Source: Nocardia jejuensis NBRC 103114 (GTDB taxonomy: Bacteria > Actinomycetota > Actinomycetes > Mycobacteriales > Mycobacteriaceae). From it: a DNA stretch of 64,000 bases. The stretch lies in contig NZ_BDBU01000021.1 in NCBI RefSeq assembly GCF_001613145.1, forward strand, positions 62,001-126,000, written 5' to 3'. The notes beneath the pieces were generated by a model. That model was not told where the DNA came from and did not search any database. It saw only the letters and a program-made list of their open reading frames with translations. The position numbers were made by a program, and so were the translations under genes. Positions 36,325-43,780 of the stretch are shown one piece after another. The stretch's first letter is position 1. Each line of letters opens with the position of its first letter.

Positions 36325-37271
36325 CGCGCGATCTCCTGATCGGGTGCGCCGGTGAGGGCGAGGAAGACGTCGTCGAGGTCGGGGGTGTGCACGGACAATC
36401 CATCGGGTTCGATGCCGACCGCGTCGAGCCGGTCCAGCACCTCGCGCACCGCGCGCACGCCGCCGTCACTCGGGATGGCCAGCGTCAGATCGCCGTTGAC
36501 CTGCGCGGCCCCGCCGAACGCCCGCGCCACGGACTCGAGGTCGGCGCGCTCGGTGAAATCGAGGCGGATGTAGCCGCCGGGGACCAGCCGTTTGAGCTGA
36601 TCAGCGGTCCCCTCGGCGACCAGTCGGCCCTGATGCAGGACGGCGATCCGGTCGGCCAGCTGATCGGCCTCGTCCAGGTACTGGGTGGTGAGGAAGATGG
36701 TGACGCCGCCCGCGACGAGATCGCGAATGATGTCCCACATGACCCGGCGGCTGCGCGGATCCAGCCCGGTGGTGGGCTCGTCGAGGAAGATGATGCGTGG
36801 ATCGCCGACCAGGGTCATGGCGATATCGAGGCGGCGGGTCATGCCGCCGGAGTAGGCGCTCGCCACCTTGTCGGCCGCGTCGGCGAGATCGAATCGGCGC
36901 AGCAATTCCTCTGCCAGACCGAGGCTTTCGCTGCGCGGCAGATGATTCAGGTCGCCCATCAGCAACAGGTTCTCACGACCGGTGAGCAGTTCGTCGACGG
37001 CGGAGAACTGGCCGGTCACGCCGATCACCGAGCGCACGCCGTCCGGATCCGCACCGGGATCGTAACCGCCGACGCTGATCTCGCCGCTGTCCGCGCGCAG
37101 CAGCGTGGACAGGATCTGCACGGTGGTGGTCTTGCCCGCGCCGTTCGGGCCGAGCAGGGCGAAGATACTGCCCTGCGGCACTTCGAGATCGATGCGATCG
37201 AGCACGATCTGCTCGCCGAAGGATTTGCTGAGGCCCGCGACCGAGATGGCCGGGCATCGTGCATGGTTCAT
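36321..37271 (-). CDS. ABC transporter ATPase (DrrA-like)
   Basis: A 316-residue ATPase of the DrrA/CcmA group. The Walker A is GPNGAGKTT, Q-loop VTGQFSAVDELLTG, signature YSGGMTRRLD, Walker B IIFLDEPTTGLDPRSRR, H-loop ITIFLTTQYLDEADQLADR-like (VTIFLTTQYLD). The C-terminal extension ends with TPDLDDVFLALTG, typical of drug exporters of the DrrA type. ATG 37271 is in the natural place. It overlaps the permease by ATGA. Upstream lie two palindromes (37284-37313) and, 144 nt away on the same strand, the EXLDI gene, which suggests co-regulation. A close paralogue exists at 62929-63873. Confidence 0.93.
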   Translation of the reverse strand: MNHARCPAISVAGLSKSFGEQIVLDRIDLEVPQGSIFALLGPNGAGKTTTVQILSTLLRADSGEISVGGYDPGADPDGVRSVIGVTGQFSAVDELLTGRENLLLMGDLNHLPRSESLGLAEELLRRFDLADAADKVASAYSGGMTRRLDIAMTLVGDPRIIFLDEPTTGLDPRSRRVMWDIIRDLVAGGVTIFLTTQYLDEADQLADRIAVLHQGRLVAEGTADQLKRLVPGGYIRLDFTERADLESVARAFGGAAQVNGDLTLAIPSDGGVRAVREVLDRLDAVGIEPDGLSVHTPDLDDVFLALTGAPDQEIAR

Positions 37272-37283
37272 GGCTTTCCTGTT

Positions 37284-37313
37284 TCATATATGAGTACGCA
37301 TGAATGCATGCGT
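37284..37313. promoter_or_regulatory. Two adjacent palindromes upstream of drrAB-like genes
   Basis: TCATATATGA (37284-37293) is a perfect 10-bp palindrome, and ACGCAT-N6-ATGCGT (37296-37313) is a second inverted repeat. Both lie 12-42 nt before the ATPase start. They suit an operator for a repressor of the exporter. Confidence 0.5.
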
Positions 37314-37415
37314 CGACTGAGCCGTGACCGCCGAGGCGTGCGGTCAAAGCGCTTGCTGTTCTGTTGATTCAGTTGGGTGGGTCCATCGATTCAGGTGCGC
37401 GGCAAAGCCTTCGGG

Positions 37416-37931
37416 TCAGATGTCGAGATCCTCGACGGTCGGGTTCTCGGTCGCGTCGACGACGCGGACGTAGAGGCGGTGCGGGATCTTGCCCTCGAGC
37501 TCCCCGACGGAATCGAAGACCTCGAGCGAGAAATCGCCCCAATCCTGTTCCCCCACACCGAGGAACCGGCGCCACTGCCGCCAGTCCTTGAGCAGGTTGG
37601 TGTCCGCCGGGAACTCGGACCAGTTGGAGAAGTGGCTGTGCACCGCGAACGCGCCCTTGCGTGTGCGGTACACCCGGATGTCCTCGATGCGCTCGTTGGC
37701 CATCTGGTGCCATTCGGCCAGCAGTGAGCCGGAGAAGCGAACCTGCCGCACCCCGTCCTTGCCGACCTTGAGGACCACCTCGTCGTAGCCCTCGATGCGG
37801 CCTTCCTCGAGCTCGATGAAACGCCGCAGCGCCGTCACGATCGCGCCCGACAGATTGCCCCCCACCAGCTCCTGCGCGCGCTGAAACAGCTTGAGGTCCT
37901 CATCGGATACGTAGATCGTCTTGTTCGGCAT
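37416..37931 (-). CDS. EXLDI-family protein with N-terminal ribbon-helix-helix-like domain
   Basis: A 171-residue protein ending in the EXLDI motif (VEDLDI), the feature that names family TIGR04342. The N-terminus PNKTIYVSDEDLKLFQRAQELVGGNLSGAIVTALRRFIE looks like a ribbon-helix-helix DNA-binding fold. The rest has beta-rich sequence with conserved RIEDIRVYRTRKGAFAVHSH and WRRFLGVGEQDWGDFSLEVFDS. A perfect palindrome lies 9-24 nt upstream of the start at 37931, so autoregulation is probable. Downstream on the same strand is the DrrAB-like exporter. I infer that it represses or otherwise controls that exporter. The ligand is unknown. Confidence 0.8.
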   Translation of the reverse strand: MPNKTIYVSDEDLKLFQRAQELVGGNLSGAIVTALRRFIELEEGRIEGYDEVVLKVGKDGVRQVRFSGSLLAEWHQMANERIEDIRVYRTRKGAFAVHSHFSNWSEFPADTNLLKDWRQWRRFLGVGEQDWGDFSLEVFDSVGELEGKIPHRLYVRVVDATENPTVEDLDI

Positions 37932-37939
37932 GAGCCAAC

Positions 37940-37955
37940 TATACGTAGACGTATA
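37940..37955. promoter_or_regulatory. Perfect 16-bp palindrome upstream of the EXLDI gene
   Basis: TATACGT-AG-ACGTATA, AT-rich in a GC-rich background, 9 nt from the EXLDI start and 138 nt from the divergent ThDP-enzyme start. Suits a ribbon-helix-helix operator and may also cover the EXLDI -10 region. Confidence 0.6.
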
Positions 37956-38093
37956 CATACATGGCAAGACTCGATGCGAACTCCGCCTCGGCGAGCGAGG
38001 CGAGCGGGCGGATTGAACCGCCGAGCGCTCGGAGTCGTATCCCGGGTAACGACAGTTCGCGCAGCTCATGTCGGGTACCGAAGGGAGCCGCCC

Positions 38094-39794
38094 ATGCACA
38101 ACCGAACTCGTGTGGTGGACCACCTGGTCAGAGCGGTTTCCGCGATGGGCGTGCGACATATCTTCGGGGTCGGCGGCGCGAACATAGAAGATCTGTACGA
38201 CGCCGCCTTCGATCATCGCGCACAGCTCACCGCCGTCGTGGCCGCCCATGAGTTCTCGGCCGCCACGATGGCCGACGGCTACGCCCGTTCGACCGCCGGA
38301 CTCGGTGTCGTGTGCGCGACCTCCGGCGGGGGCGCGGTGAACCTGGTCGCCGGACTCGCCGAATCCTTCGCCTCCCGGGTTCCGGTGCTCGCCCTGGTCG
38401 GGCAACCCCCCACCGTCCTGGAGGGCAAGGGCGCCTTCCAGGATTCGAGTGGGCAGGCCGGCTCCTTCGACGCGGTCCGGCTGTTCTCGCCGATCACGCG
38501 CTACTGCGCCCGCGTCGGCACGGCCGCCGACCTGCCCGCTCACCTCGAACGCGCCGTCGCGGCCGCCCGGCGCGGCGGCCCCTCTGTGCTGTTGCTGCCC
38601 AAGGATGTTCAGCAGGCCGACCTGGTCGCGCCCGCGTTCACCGAGCCGGTGCGCGGCTACCGCCGTGATGTCGAGGGGGTGCGGCGGGTGCGGCACGCGC
38701 TGCGCGACGCGCACGCCCTCGGCAAGGTGGTGATCATCGCCGGGGATCAGATCGCCCGTGACGACGCCCGCGACGAACTCGCCCGGTTCGCCGCCGCGCT
38801 CGATGCCGCCGTGGGCGTCGCGCCGGACGCCAAGGACGTCTACCACCACGCCGATCCCGGCTTCTGCGGCGTCGCGGGCAGCATGGGCCACCCCGAACTC
38901 ACCGATGCGATCCGCGGTGCGGCGCTGTGCCTGCTGATCGGCACCAGAATGCCCGTCACCGCGCGCGCCGGACTCGAGACCTGCCTGGAGTCCGTGCCCA
39001 TCGCCAGCATCGGGGCCGAGACGCCCTTCCTGCCCTCGACGCACGCCCGCAGCAACGACCTCGCCCGCACGCTCGCCGAACTGCGGGAGGAACTCGCCGC
39101 CGCCGCGGACGCGCCCGGCCGAGTCGTGCCGCTGCGTCCGGCTCCGATGCGCGACGCGGCGCTCACTCCCCTGACCGTGCCGACCTCGGACGGCCCGGGC
39201 CTGCGGTATCGGGAGGTGGTAGACGCCGTGAACGCGGCTCTCCCTCCCGAGGCCGATGTCTTCGCGGACGCCGGAAACACCGGCGCCGCGGTGGTACACC
39301 ACCTGCGACTTCCCCGGGACGGCCGCTTCACGGTCGCGCTGGGGATGGGCGGGATGGGGTACGCGTTCGGGGCCGGGATCGGGTCGGCGTTCGCCCGGCG
39401 CGAGCGGTCCGGGGGCGGTTCGCGCCGCACCTTCGTCATCGCCGGTGACGGCGCGTTCTTCATGCACGGCATGGAGATTCACACCGCCGTCGAGCATCGG
39501 CTGCCGATCACCTTCGTGATTCTCAACAACAACGCGCACGCCATGTGCATCACGCGTGAGCAGGTGTACTACGGGGATCGCTACAGCTTCAACAGATTCC
39601 GGCCGGCGCATCCGGGCGCCGGAATGGCGGCCATGTTCCCGGAATTGTGCACACACGCACCCGCCACCCCGGCCGAACTCGATGCGGCACTGCGGCATTG
39701 CGTCGACAGCCCCGGTCCGTCGTTCATCGCCGTCGAGTGCGATCCCGACGAATTCCCGCCGTTCACACCGTTTTTGACGGCTCCCAGGAGGTAA
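38094..39794 (+). CDS. Thiamine diphosphate-dependent enzyme
   Basis: A 566-residue ThDP enzyme of the acetolactate synthase/decarboxylase superfamily. The PYR domain has GVRHIFGVGGANIEDLYDAAF and the cofactor-activating Glu in AHEFSAATMADGYAR. The C-terminal PP domain has GDGAFFMHGMEIHTAVEHRLPITFVILNNNAHAM, the Mg/ThDP-binding GDG...NN motif. The exact reaction (carboligation or decarboxylation of a 2-oxo acid) is not clear. AAGGGAG lies 7 nt before the ATG at 38094, which is why it is chosen over the longer frame. It leads a four-gene operon with SRPBCC, KASIII-like and aminotransferase genes. The divergent EXLDI gene shares its promoter region. Confidence 0.88.
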   Translation: MHNRTRVVDHLVRAVSAMGVRHIFGVGGANIEDLYDAAFDHRAQLTAVVAAHEFSAATMADGYARSTAGLGVVCATSGGGAVNLVAGLAESFASRVPVLALVGQPPTVLEGKGAFQDSSGQAGSFDAVRLFSPITRYCARVGTAADLPAHLERAVAAARRGGPSVLLLPKDVQQADLVAPAFTEPVRGYRRDVEGVRRVRHALRDAHALGKVVIIAGDQIARDDARDELARFAAALDAAVGVAPDAKDVYHHADPGFCGVAGSMGHPELTDAIRGAALCLLIGTRMPVTARAGLETCLESVPIASIGAETPFLPSTHARSNDLARTLAELREELAAAADAPGRVVPLRPAPMRDAALTPLTVPTSDGPGLRYREVVDAVNAALPPEADVFADAGNTGAAVVHHLRLPRDGRFTVALGMGGMGYAFGAGIGSAFARRERSGGGSRRTFVIAGDGAFFMHGMEIHTAVEHRLPITFVILNNNAHAMCITREQVYYGDRYSFNRFRPAHPGAGMAAMFPELCTHAPATPAELDAALRHCVDSPGPSFIAVECDPDEFPPFTPFLTAPRR

Positions 39795-39796
39795 TC

Positions 39797-40474
39797 GTGA
39801 CCACCAGCGCCCTGCCCGCACTCAGCGACATCCCCGAAGACGGGGTGCCGGGACTGCTGCGCATCGAGAATTCCGATCGTGATGCCACCACCCCGGTCAT
39901 CCTCGACATGCTCCGATCGGTGTACCCGCACGATCAGATCTTCGGCGAGTACTGCCCGGTCCAGGGCTATATCGACGCGCCGCCCCGGGACCTGTACGAG
40001 TACCTCGCCGACACCCGATCGCTGGAGGAGTGGACCTACAGCCTGCGCGGATTCGTCGAGACCGAAACGCCGGGGCTGTGGGAGTCGTTCGACCGGCTGG
40101 GCCCGAACACCCGCATCTTCACCCGGACCGTGGCCAATCCCGATGCCATGACGGTGGATTACCACTGCGCGTGGGATCAGGGCGAGCACCTGTGGATGAT
40201 CTATCTGATCCGGATCGTCGACGCGCAGGTGGTCTTCGACAAGCCGGGTTCGGTTGTGCTGTGGACGAATTGCCACCATCCGTTCTACGACGAGAACCCC
40301 TACCCGGACGCCGCGCCCGAGGGCCGCAAGGTCTGGGTCGGCGACTTCTGGGAGATGTTCTCCGCCGGACATCAGCTGGAGCTGGACAACCTCAAGGCCA
40401 TCGCCGAATACCGCTCCGCGCACGGCCTCCCCATCAAACCCGGCTGGATGCTCGACCAGCCGGAACAGAAATGA
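39797..40474 (+). CDS. SRPBCC-family protein
   Basis: A 225-residue protein with a START/Bet v1-like fold. The segment PVQGYIDAPPRDLYEYLADTRSLEEWTYSLRGF is the typical SRPBCC start, with later strands TRIFTRTVANPDAMTVDYHC and LIRIVDAQVVFDKPGSVVLWTNCHHPFYDENPYP. These proteins bind hydrophobic ligands and often act as cyclases or aromatases in biosynthesis. The GTG at 39797 has AGGAGG 5 nt upstream; that ribosome site spans the stop of the ThDP enzyme, so translation is coupled. It sits between a ThDP enzyme and a KASIII-like enzyme, which suggests it acts on their product. Confidence 0.82.
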   Translation: MTTSALPALSDIPEDGVPGLLRIENSDRDATTPVILDMLRSVYPHDQIFGEYCPVQGYIDAPPRDLYEYLADTRSLEEWTYSLRGFVETETPGLWESFDRLGPNTRIFTRTVANPDAMTVDYHCAWDQGEHLWMIYLIRIVDAQVVFDKPGSVVLWTNCHHPFYDENPYPDAAPEGRKVWVGDFWEMFSAGHQLELDNLKAIAEYRSAHGLPIKPGWMLDQPEQK

Positions 40475-40484
40475 GTTGTGCGCC

Positions 40485-41525
40485 ATGGACTTCACCGATC
40501 CCGCCCTTCGGACGCCGCCTGTCAGTTTGGTCGACGTGGCGAGCTATCTGCCCGGGGATCCCGTCGGCACCGAGTACTTCACCCAGTTCTCGCGCTCCGA
40601 TCGGATGGCCAAGAACGTCATGTTCCGCGCGCCCAAGGGCCGCCACCATGTGAGTCGCGACGAAACCGCGGTGGACATGGTCGAGCGCGCCGTCGCACCG
40701 CTGGTGGAACGTCATGGGCGCGAAGAACTTTCGAATATCGACATCCTGATCACGCACACCCAGCTTCCGGACAATCCGGTGATGGGCTCCGGCCCCGAGG
40801 TCGCACGGCGATTGGGAATGAAGCCCCGCTGGGTCTTCGACCTGCACAACGGCGGGTGCGCGGCCTTCGTGCACGCCATGTGGCTGGCCCGCACCATCAT
40901 GCAGACCACCGACGCGCGCACCGCGCTCATCGCGTGCTCGCAGAACTGCGCCGGGCCGGTCTTCACGCAGCCCGATATCCGAAAGCTCGCCCAGGCTCCG
41001 GTGCCGGGGGACGGTTGCGGGGTCGGGCTCCTGGTGAAGAACAACAGCGCGCCCATTCTCGATATCGAATGCCGCACCTATCCGGAGTTCGCCGGGGATA
41101 TGGACTTCAGCACCGGGTCCGAGCGCAAGTACTGGGAGCCCGGCGAGGGACAGGGGTGCGTGAGTTTCTCCGAATCCAAAGTGGCCAAGGTGTTCTCGCG
41201 CGGAAACCGGCTGGTTCCGGAGGTCGCGCAGGCGGTGTGCAAGCGGATCGGGGTGAAGAGCAGCGATATCGACACCCTGGTCACCAATCAGCCCAATCGG
41301 CTGTTCCTGCGCAACTGGCACGACGCGCTGGAATTGCCCGCCGAGCGACATCCCGACACCTTCGACCACTGCGGAAACCTTTTCGCCGCGGGCATTCCCG
41401 TCACCCTCGACGCCGAGAACCGGGCGGGGCGATTGGCCGAGGGGTCGGTCGTGCTGATGGCGGCGTTCGCGCACGCCGGTGATTTCGCGGGGGCCGCCGC
41501 GGTGCGGTGGGGAGCGGCGCGATGA
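40485..41525 (+). CDS. 3-Oxoacyl-ACP synthase III-like enzyme with altered triad
   Basis: A 346-residue thiolase-fold enzyme. The catalytic Cys is in DLHNGGCAAFVHAMW. The Asn appears in DHCGNLFAAGIPVTL. The usual His of the HQAN segment is replaced (LVTNQPNRLF), so the Cys-His-Asn triad is incomplete, though a His directly before the CGN motif might substitute. The remainder follows KASIII: NIDILITHTQLPDNPVMGSGPEVARRLGM and PGDGCGVGLLVKNN. It probably condenses or transfers an acyl group rather than starting ordinary fatty-acid synthesis. ATG 40485 lies 10 nt after the SRPBCC stop; the stop overlaps the aminotransferase start. Confidence 0.85.
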   Translation: MDFTDPALRTPPVSLVDVASYLPGDPVGTEYFTQFSRSDRMAKNVMFRAPKGRHHVSRDETAVDMVERAVAPLVERHGREELSNIDILITHTQLPDNPVMGSGPEVARRLGMKPRWVFDLHNGGCAAFVHAMWLARTIMQTTDARTALIACSQNCAGPVFTQPDIRKLAQAPVPGDGCGVGLLVKNNSAPILDIECRTYPEFAGDMDFSTGSERKYWEPGEGQGCVSFSESKVAKVFSRGNRLVPEVAQAVCKRIGVKSSDIDTLVTNQPNRLFLRNWHDALELPAERHPDTFDHCGNLFAAGIPVTLDAENRAGRLAEGSVVLMAAFAHAGDFAGAAAVRWGAAR

Positions 41526-42757
41526 CCGGCAGGCCGATCGGGGACGAGCCACCCGCCGAGCCGGTCGGGGCCGCGCCGCGCCCGCTCGCCCGGATGGTCG
41601 CCCCGGTGCACTGGCCGACCGGCCTGCGGTCGGCGGAACTGGAAGCGGGACACGATGATTCGACCCTGATCGAGAACCGTCGGCTCGACGGGGTCCGCTA
41701 CGACCTGAGCCTGAGCGAGAATCCCTTTCCGCCGCTGCCGTCCGTGCTGGACGCGCTCGACGACACCCTGGCGCAGGCGAATCGCTATCCGGAGTTCCTG
41801 CCGCGCCGGCTGCCGGAGATCATCGCCGAGCACATCGGCGTGCGACCGGAGGAGGTGGTGGTGGGCTCCGGCGCGACCGGGGTGGCCATGCAGATCATGC
41901 AGGCGTTGCCCGCGCCCGGGGCATCGTTCGTGTACGCGACGCCGACCTTCGACGGGTATCCGATCATGGCGGGCATGATCGGGCTGCGGGCCACGCCGGT
42001 GCCGCTCGATGCCACCGGCCGCCAGGATCTCTGGGCGATGGCGCGCGCCACGAACGCGGGCAGCGGGCTGGTGGCGGTGTGCCGTCCGCACAATCCCACC
42101 GGAACCGTGGTTCCGGCCAGCGAATTGAAGGCGTTCCTGTGTGCGGTCCCGGCCGCCGTGCCGGTCATCCTGGACGAGGCGTACGTCGAATTCCTCGGGG
42201 CGGCGGACGCTCTCGACACCGTGGAGTTGGTACGACGACACCCGAACGTACTGGTGCTGCGCACCTTCTCCAAGGCGTACGGGTTGGCCGGGCTGCGCAT
42301 CGGCTACGCCTTCGGGTCGGCCGATCTGGTGCGCCGGGTGCAGCGGCTGCAGCTGCCCTTCGGCGTCCCGTCCACCGCGGTGGCGGCCGTGCGGGCCTCC
42401 TACGCGGCCGAGTCGGAGTTGGGCGAGCGGATCATGCGCATCACGACCGAGCGGGAACTGCTGCGAACGGCACTGCGCCGCAGTGGGATCCGGGTGCCGC
42501 GCAGCAGCGCGAACTTCCTGTATCTACCGGGGCGCGATATCGCACCGGCCCTCGCCGATGCCGGGATCGTGGCCAAGCGCTATCCGGACGGGAGCGCCCG
42601 CATCGCGGTCGGTGATCCGGCTTCGGATCGGGCGGTGCTGCGCGCCTTGGCATCTCGGGCCGGAGCGGGCGCGCGGCCGCTGCGACACGAGGACAGCCGG
42701 GTGCTCGCGCTCACGGTGCGGTCCGAGCCCAGCGTTGTGCGAGCGCGGCACAGGTGA
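41522..42757 (+). CDS. PLP-dependent aminotransferase (class I/II, HisC-like)
   Basis: A 411-residue class I/II aminotransferase, closest in pattern to histidinol-phosphate aminotransferase. Key segments are YDLSLSENPFPPLPSVLDAL, VVVGSGATGVAMQIMQAL, the HNPTGTVVP turn, VILDEAYVEFLG, and the Schiff-base Lys in LRTFSKAYGLAGLRIGYAFG. It starts by ATGA overlap with the KASIII-like gene (41522-41525), which makes it the last of a four-gene operon. HisC itself would normally sit in a his operon, so a different amino-acceptor is likely. Its last 47 nt overlap the convergent transporter gene. The C-terminal basic extension after residue 380 is unusual. Confidence 0.87.
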   Translation: MTGRPIGDEPPAEPVGAAPRPLARMVAPVHWPTGLRSAELEAGHDDSTLIENRRLDGVRYDLSLSENPFPPLPSVLDALDDTLAQANRYPEFLPRRLPEIIAEHIGVRPEEVVVGSGATGVAMQIMQALPAPGASFVYATPTFDGYPIMAGMIGLRATPVPLDATGRQDLWAMARATNAGSGLVAVCRPHNPTGTVVPASELKAFLCAVPAAVPVILDEAYVEFLGAADALDTVELVRRHPNVLVLRTFSKAYGLAGLRIGYAFGSADLVRRVQRLQLPFGVPSTAVAAVRASYAAESELGERIMRITTERELLRTALRRSGIRVPRSSANFLYLPGRDIAPALADAGIVAKRYPDGSARIAVGDPASDRAVLRALASRAGAGARPLRHEDSRVLALTVRSEPSVVRARHR

Positions 42758-43679
42758 TCAGCTGCACCTGATGGAAGATCATGAGCGGCAGCACGATCAA
42801 GCCGACGGGTGAACCGGCGAACAGCACGGTCGCCATCGGCAGACCGGTGGCCAGGCTCTTCTTCGACCCGCAGAACACCACCACGATCCGGTCGGCGCGT
42901 TCGAAACCCAGTGCGCGGCCGAGGAAAGCGGTCACCGCGAGCACCAGCGCCAGGATCGCGCAGCACACCACGACCAGCAGCAGGATCCGCCACGGGGACA
43001 TCGCGTGCCAGATGCCCTCGACCATGCCCGCGCTGAACGCGGAGTACACCACGAGCAGGATGGATCCGCGATCCACCAGCTTGGTCGGCTCCGCGTGCCG
43101 GGCCATCCAGTCCTTGATCTTGGGCCGGATCAGCTGGCCGATGAAGAACGGCACCAGCAGCTGCAGCACGATGTCGCCGATCGCGGACAGGTCCACCTTC
43201 GCTTGACCGGTGGTGTTCATCAGCAGGATCACCAGCGCCGGGGTCAGGAAGACGCCGAGCAGGTTGGACACCGTCGCGCTCACGATCGCACCGGCCACAT
43301 TGCCCTTGGCGATGGAGGTGAAGGCGATCGAGGACTGCACGGTCGAGGGGACCAGGCAGAAGAACAGCACGCCGGTGTAGAGGTCGCTGGTGAGAATGTT
43401 CGGCACCAGCACCCGCGCGGCCAGACCGACGAGCGGAAACAGGATGAAGGTGCAGGCCAGCACGGTGGTGTGCAATCGCCAGTGCTTGAGGCCCGCGATC
43501 GCCTCCTGGTCCGACAGGCGCGCGCCGTACAGCAGGAACAGCAATGCGATGGCAACCTTCGTCAGCACGCTCACCACATCGGCGACTTCACCCCGTGCGG
43601 GAAAGATGCTGGCGAGAACGCAGACCGCCAGGATCGACAGAATGAACCCGTCGATATAGAACTTGCTGAGAAATCGCAC
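42711..43679 (-). CDS. SBF-like bile acid:sodium symporter family protein
   Basis: A 322-residue membrane transporter with nine to ten spans, of the PF13593 (YfeH-like) branch. Visible family features are YGARLSDQEAIAGLKHWRLH, SDLYTGVLFFCLVPSTVQSSIAFTSIAKGNVAGAIVSATVSNLLGVFLTP (the crossing ProSer/Asn-rich helix region), and FCGSKKSLATGLPMATVLF. Substrates of this branch are unknown organic anions. It converges on the aminotransferase with a 47-nt overlap and is divergent from the TIGR04222 gene across a perfect inverted repeat. Whether it exports the product of the four-gene operon is only a guess. Confidence 0.88.
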   Translation of the reverse strand: MRFLSKFYIDGFILSILAVCVLASIFPARGEVADVVSVLTKVAIALLFLLYGARLSDQEAIAGLKHWRLHTTVLACTFILFPLVGLAARVLVPNILTSDLYTGVLFFCLVPSTVQSSIAFTSIAKGNVAGAIVSATVSNLLGVFLTPALVILLMNTTGQAKVDLSAIGDIVLQLLVPFFIGQLIRPKIKDWMARHAEPTKLVDRGSILLVVYSAFSAGMVEGIWHAMSPWRILLLVVVCCAILALVLAVTAFLGRALGFERADRIVVVFCGSKKSLATGLPMATVLFAGSPVGLIVLPLMIFHQVQLITCAALAQRWARTAP

Positions 43680-43734
43680 CGAATCAGGCTAATCGCCCAG
43701 GATCTCGAGGATTAACGCCGCACCCGGCCCGGGG

Positions 43735-43758
43735 CGATACTGATGTCGATCAGTATCG
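43735..43758. promoter_or_regulatory. Perfect 24-bp inverted repeat, candidate operator of the MNIO cluster
   Basis: CGATACTGAT-GTCG-ATCAGTATCG, 10-bp perfect arms with a 4-bp spacer. It lies 22 nt before the ATG of the first TIGR04222 gene and 55 nt from the divergent SBF transporter start. The size and spacing suit a TetR- or MarR-type repressor; no such gene lies beside it in this window. Confidence 0.65.
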
Positions 43759-43780
43759 GATGACCTGAGGTGGAATCGCC

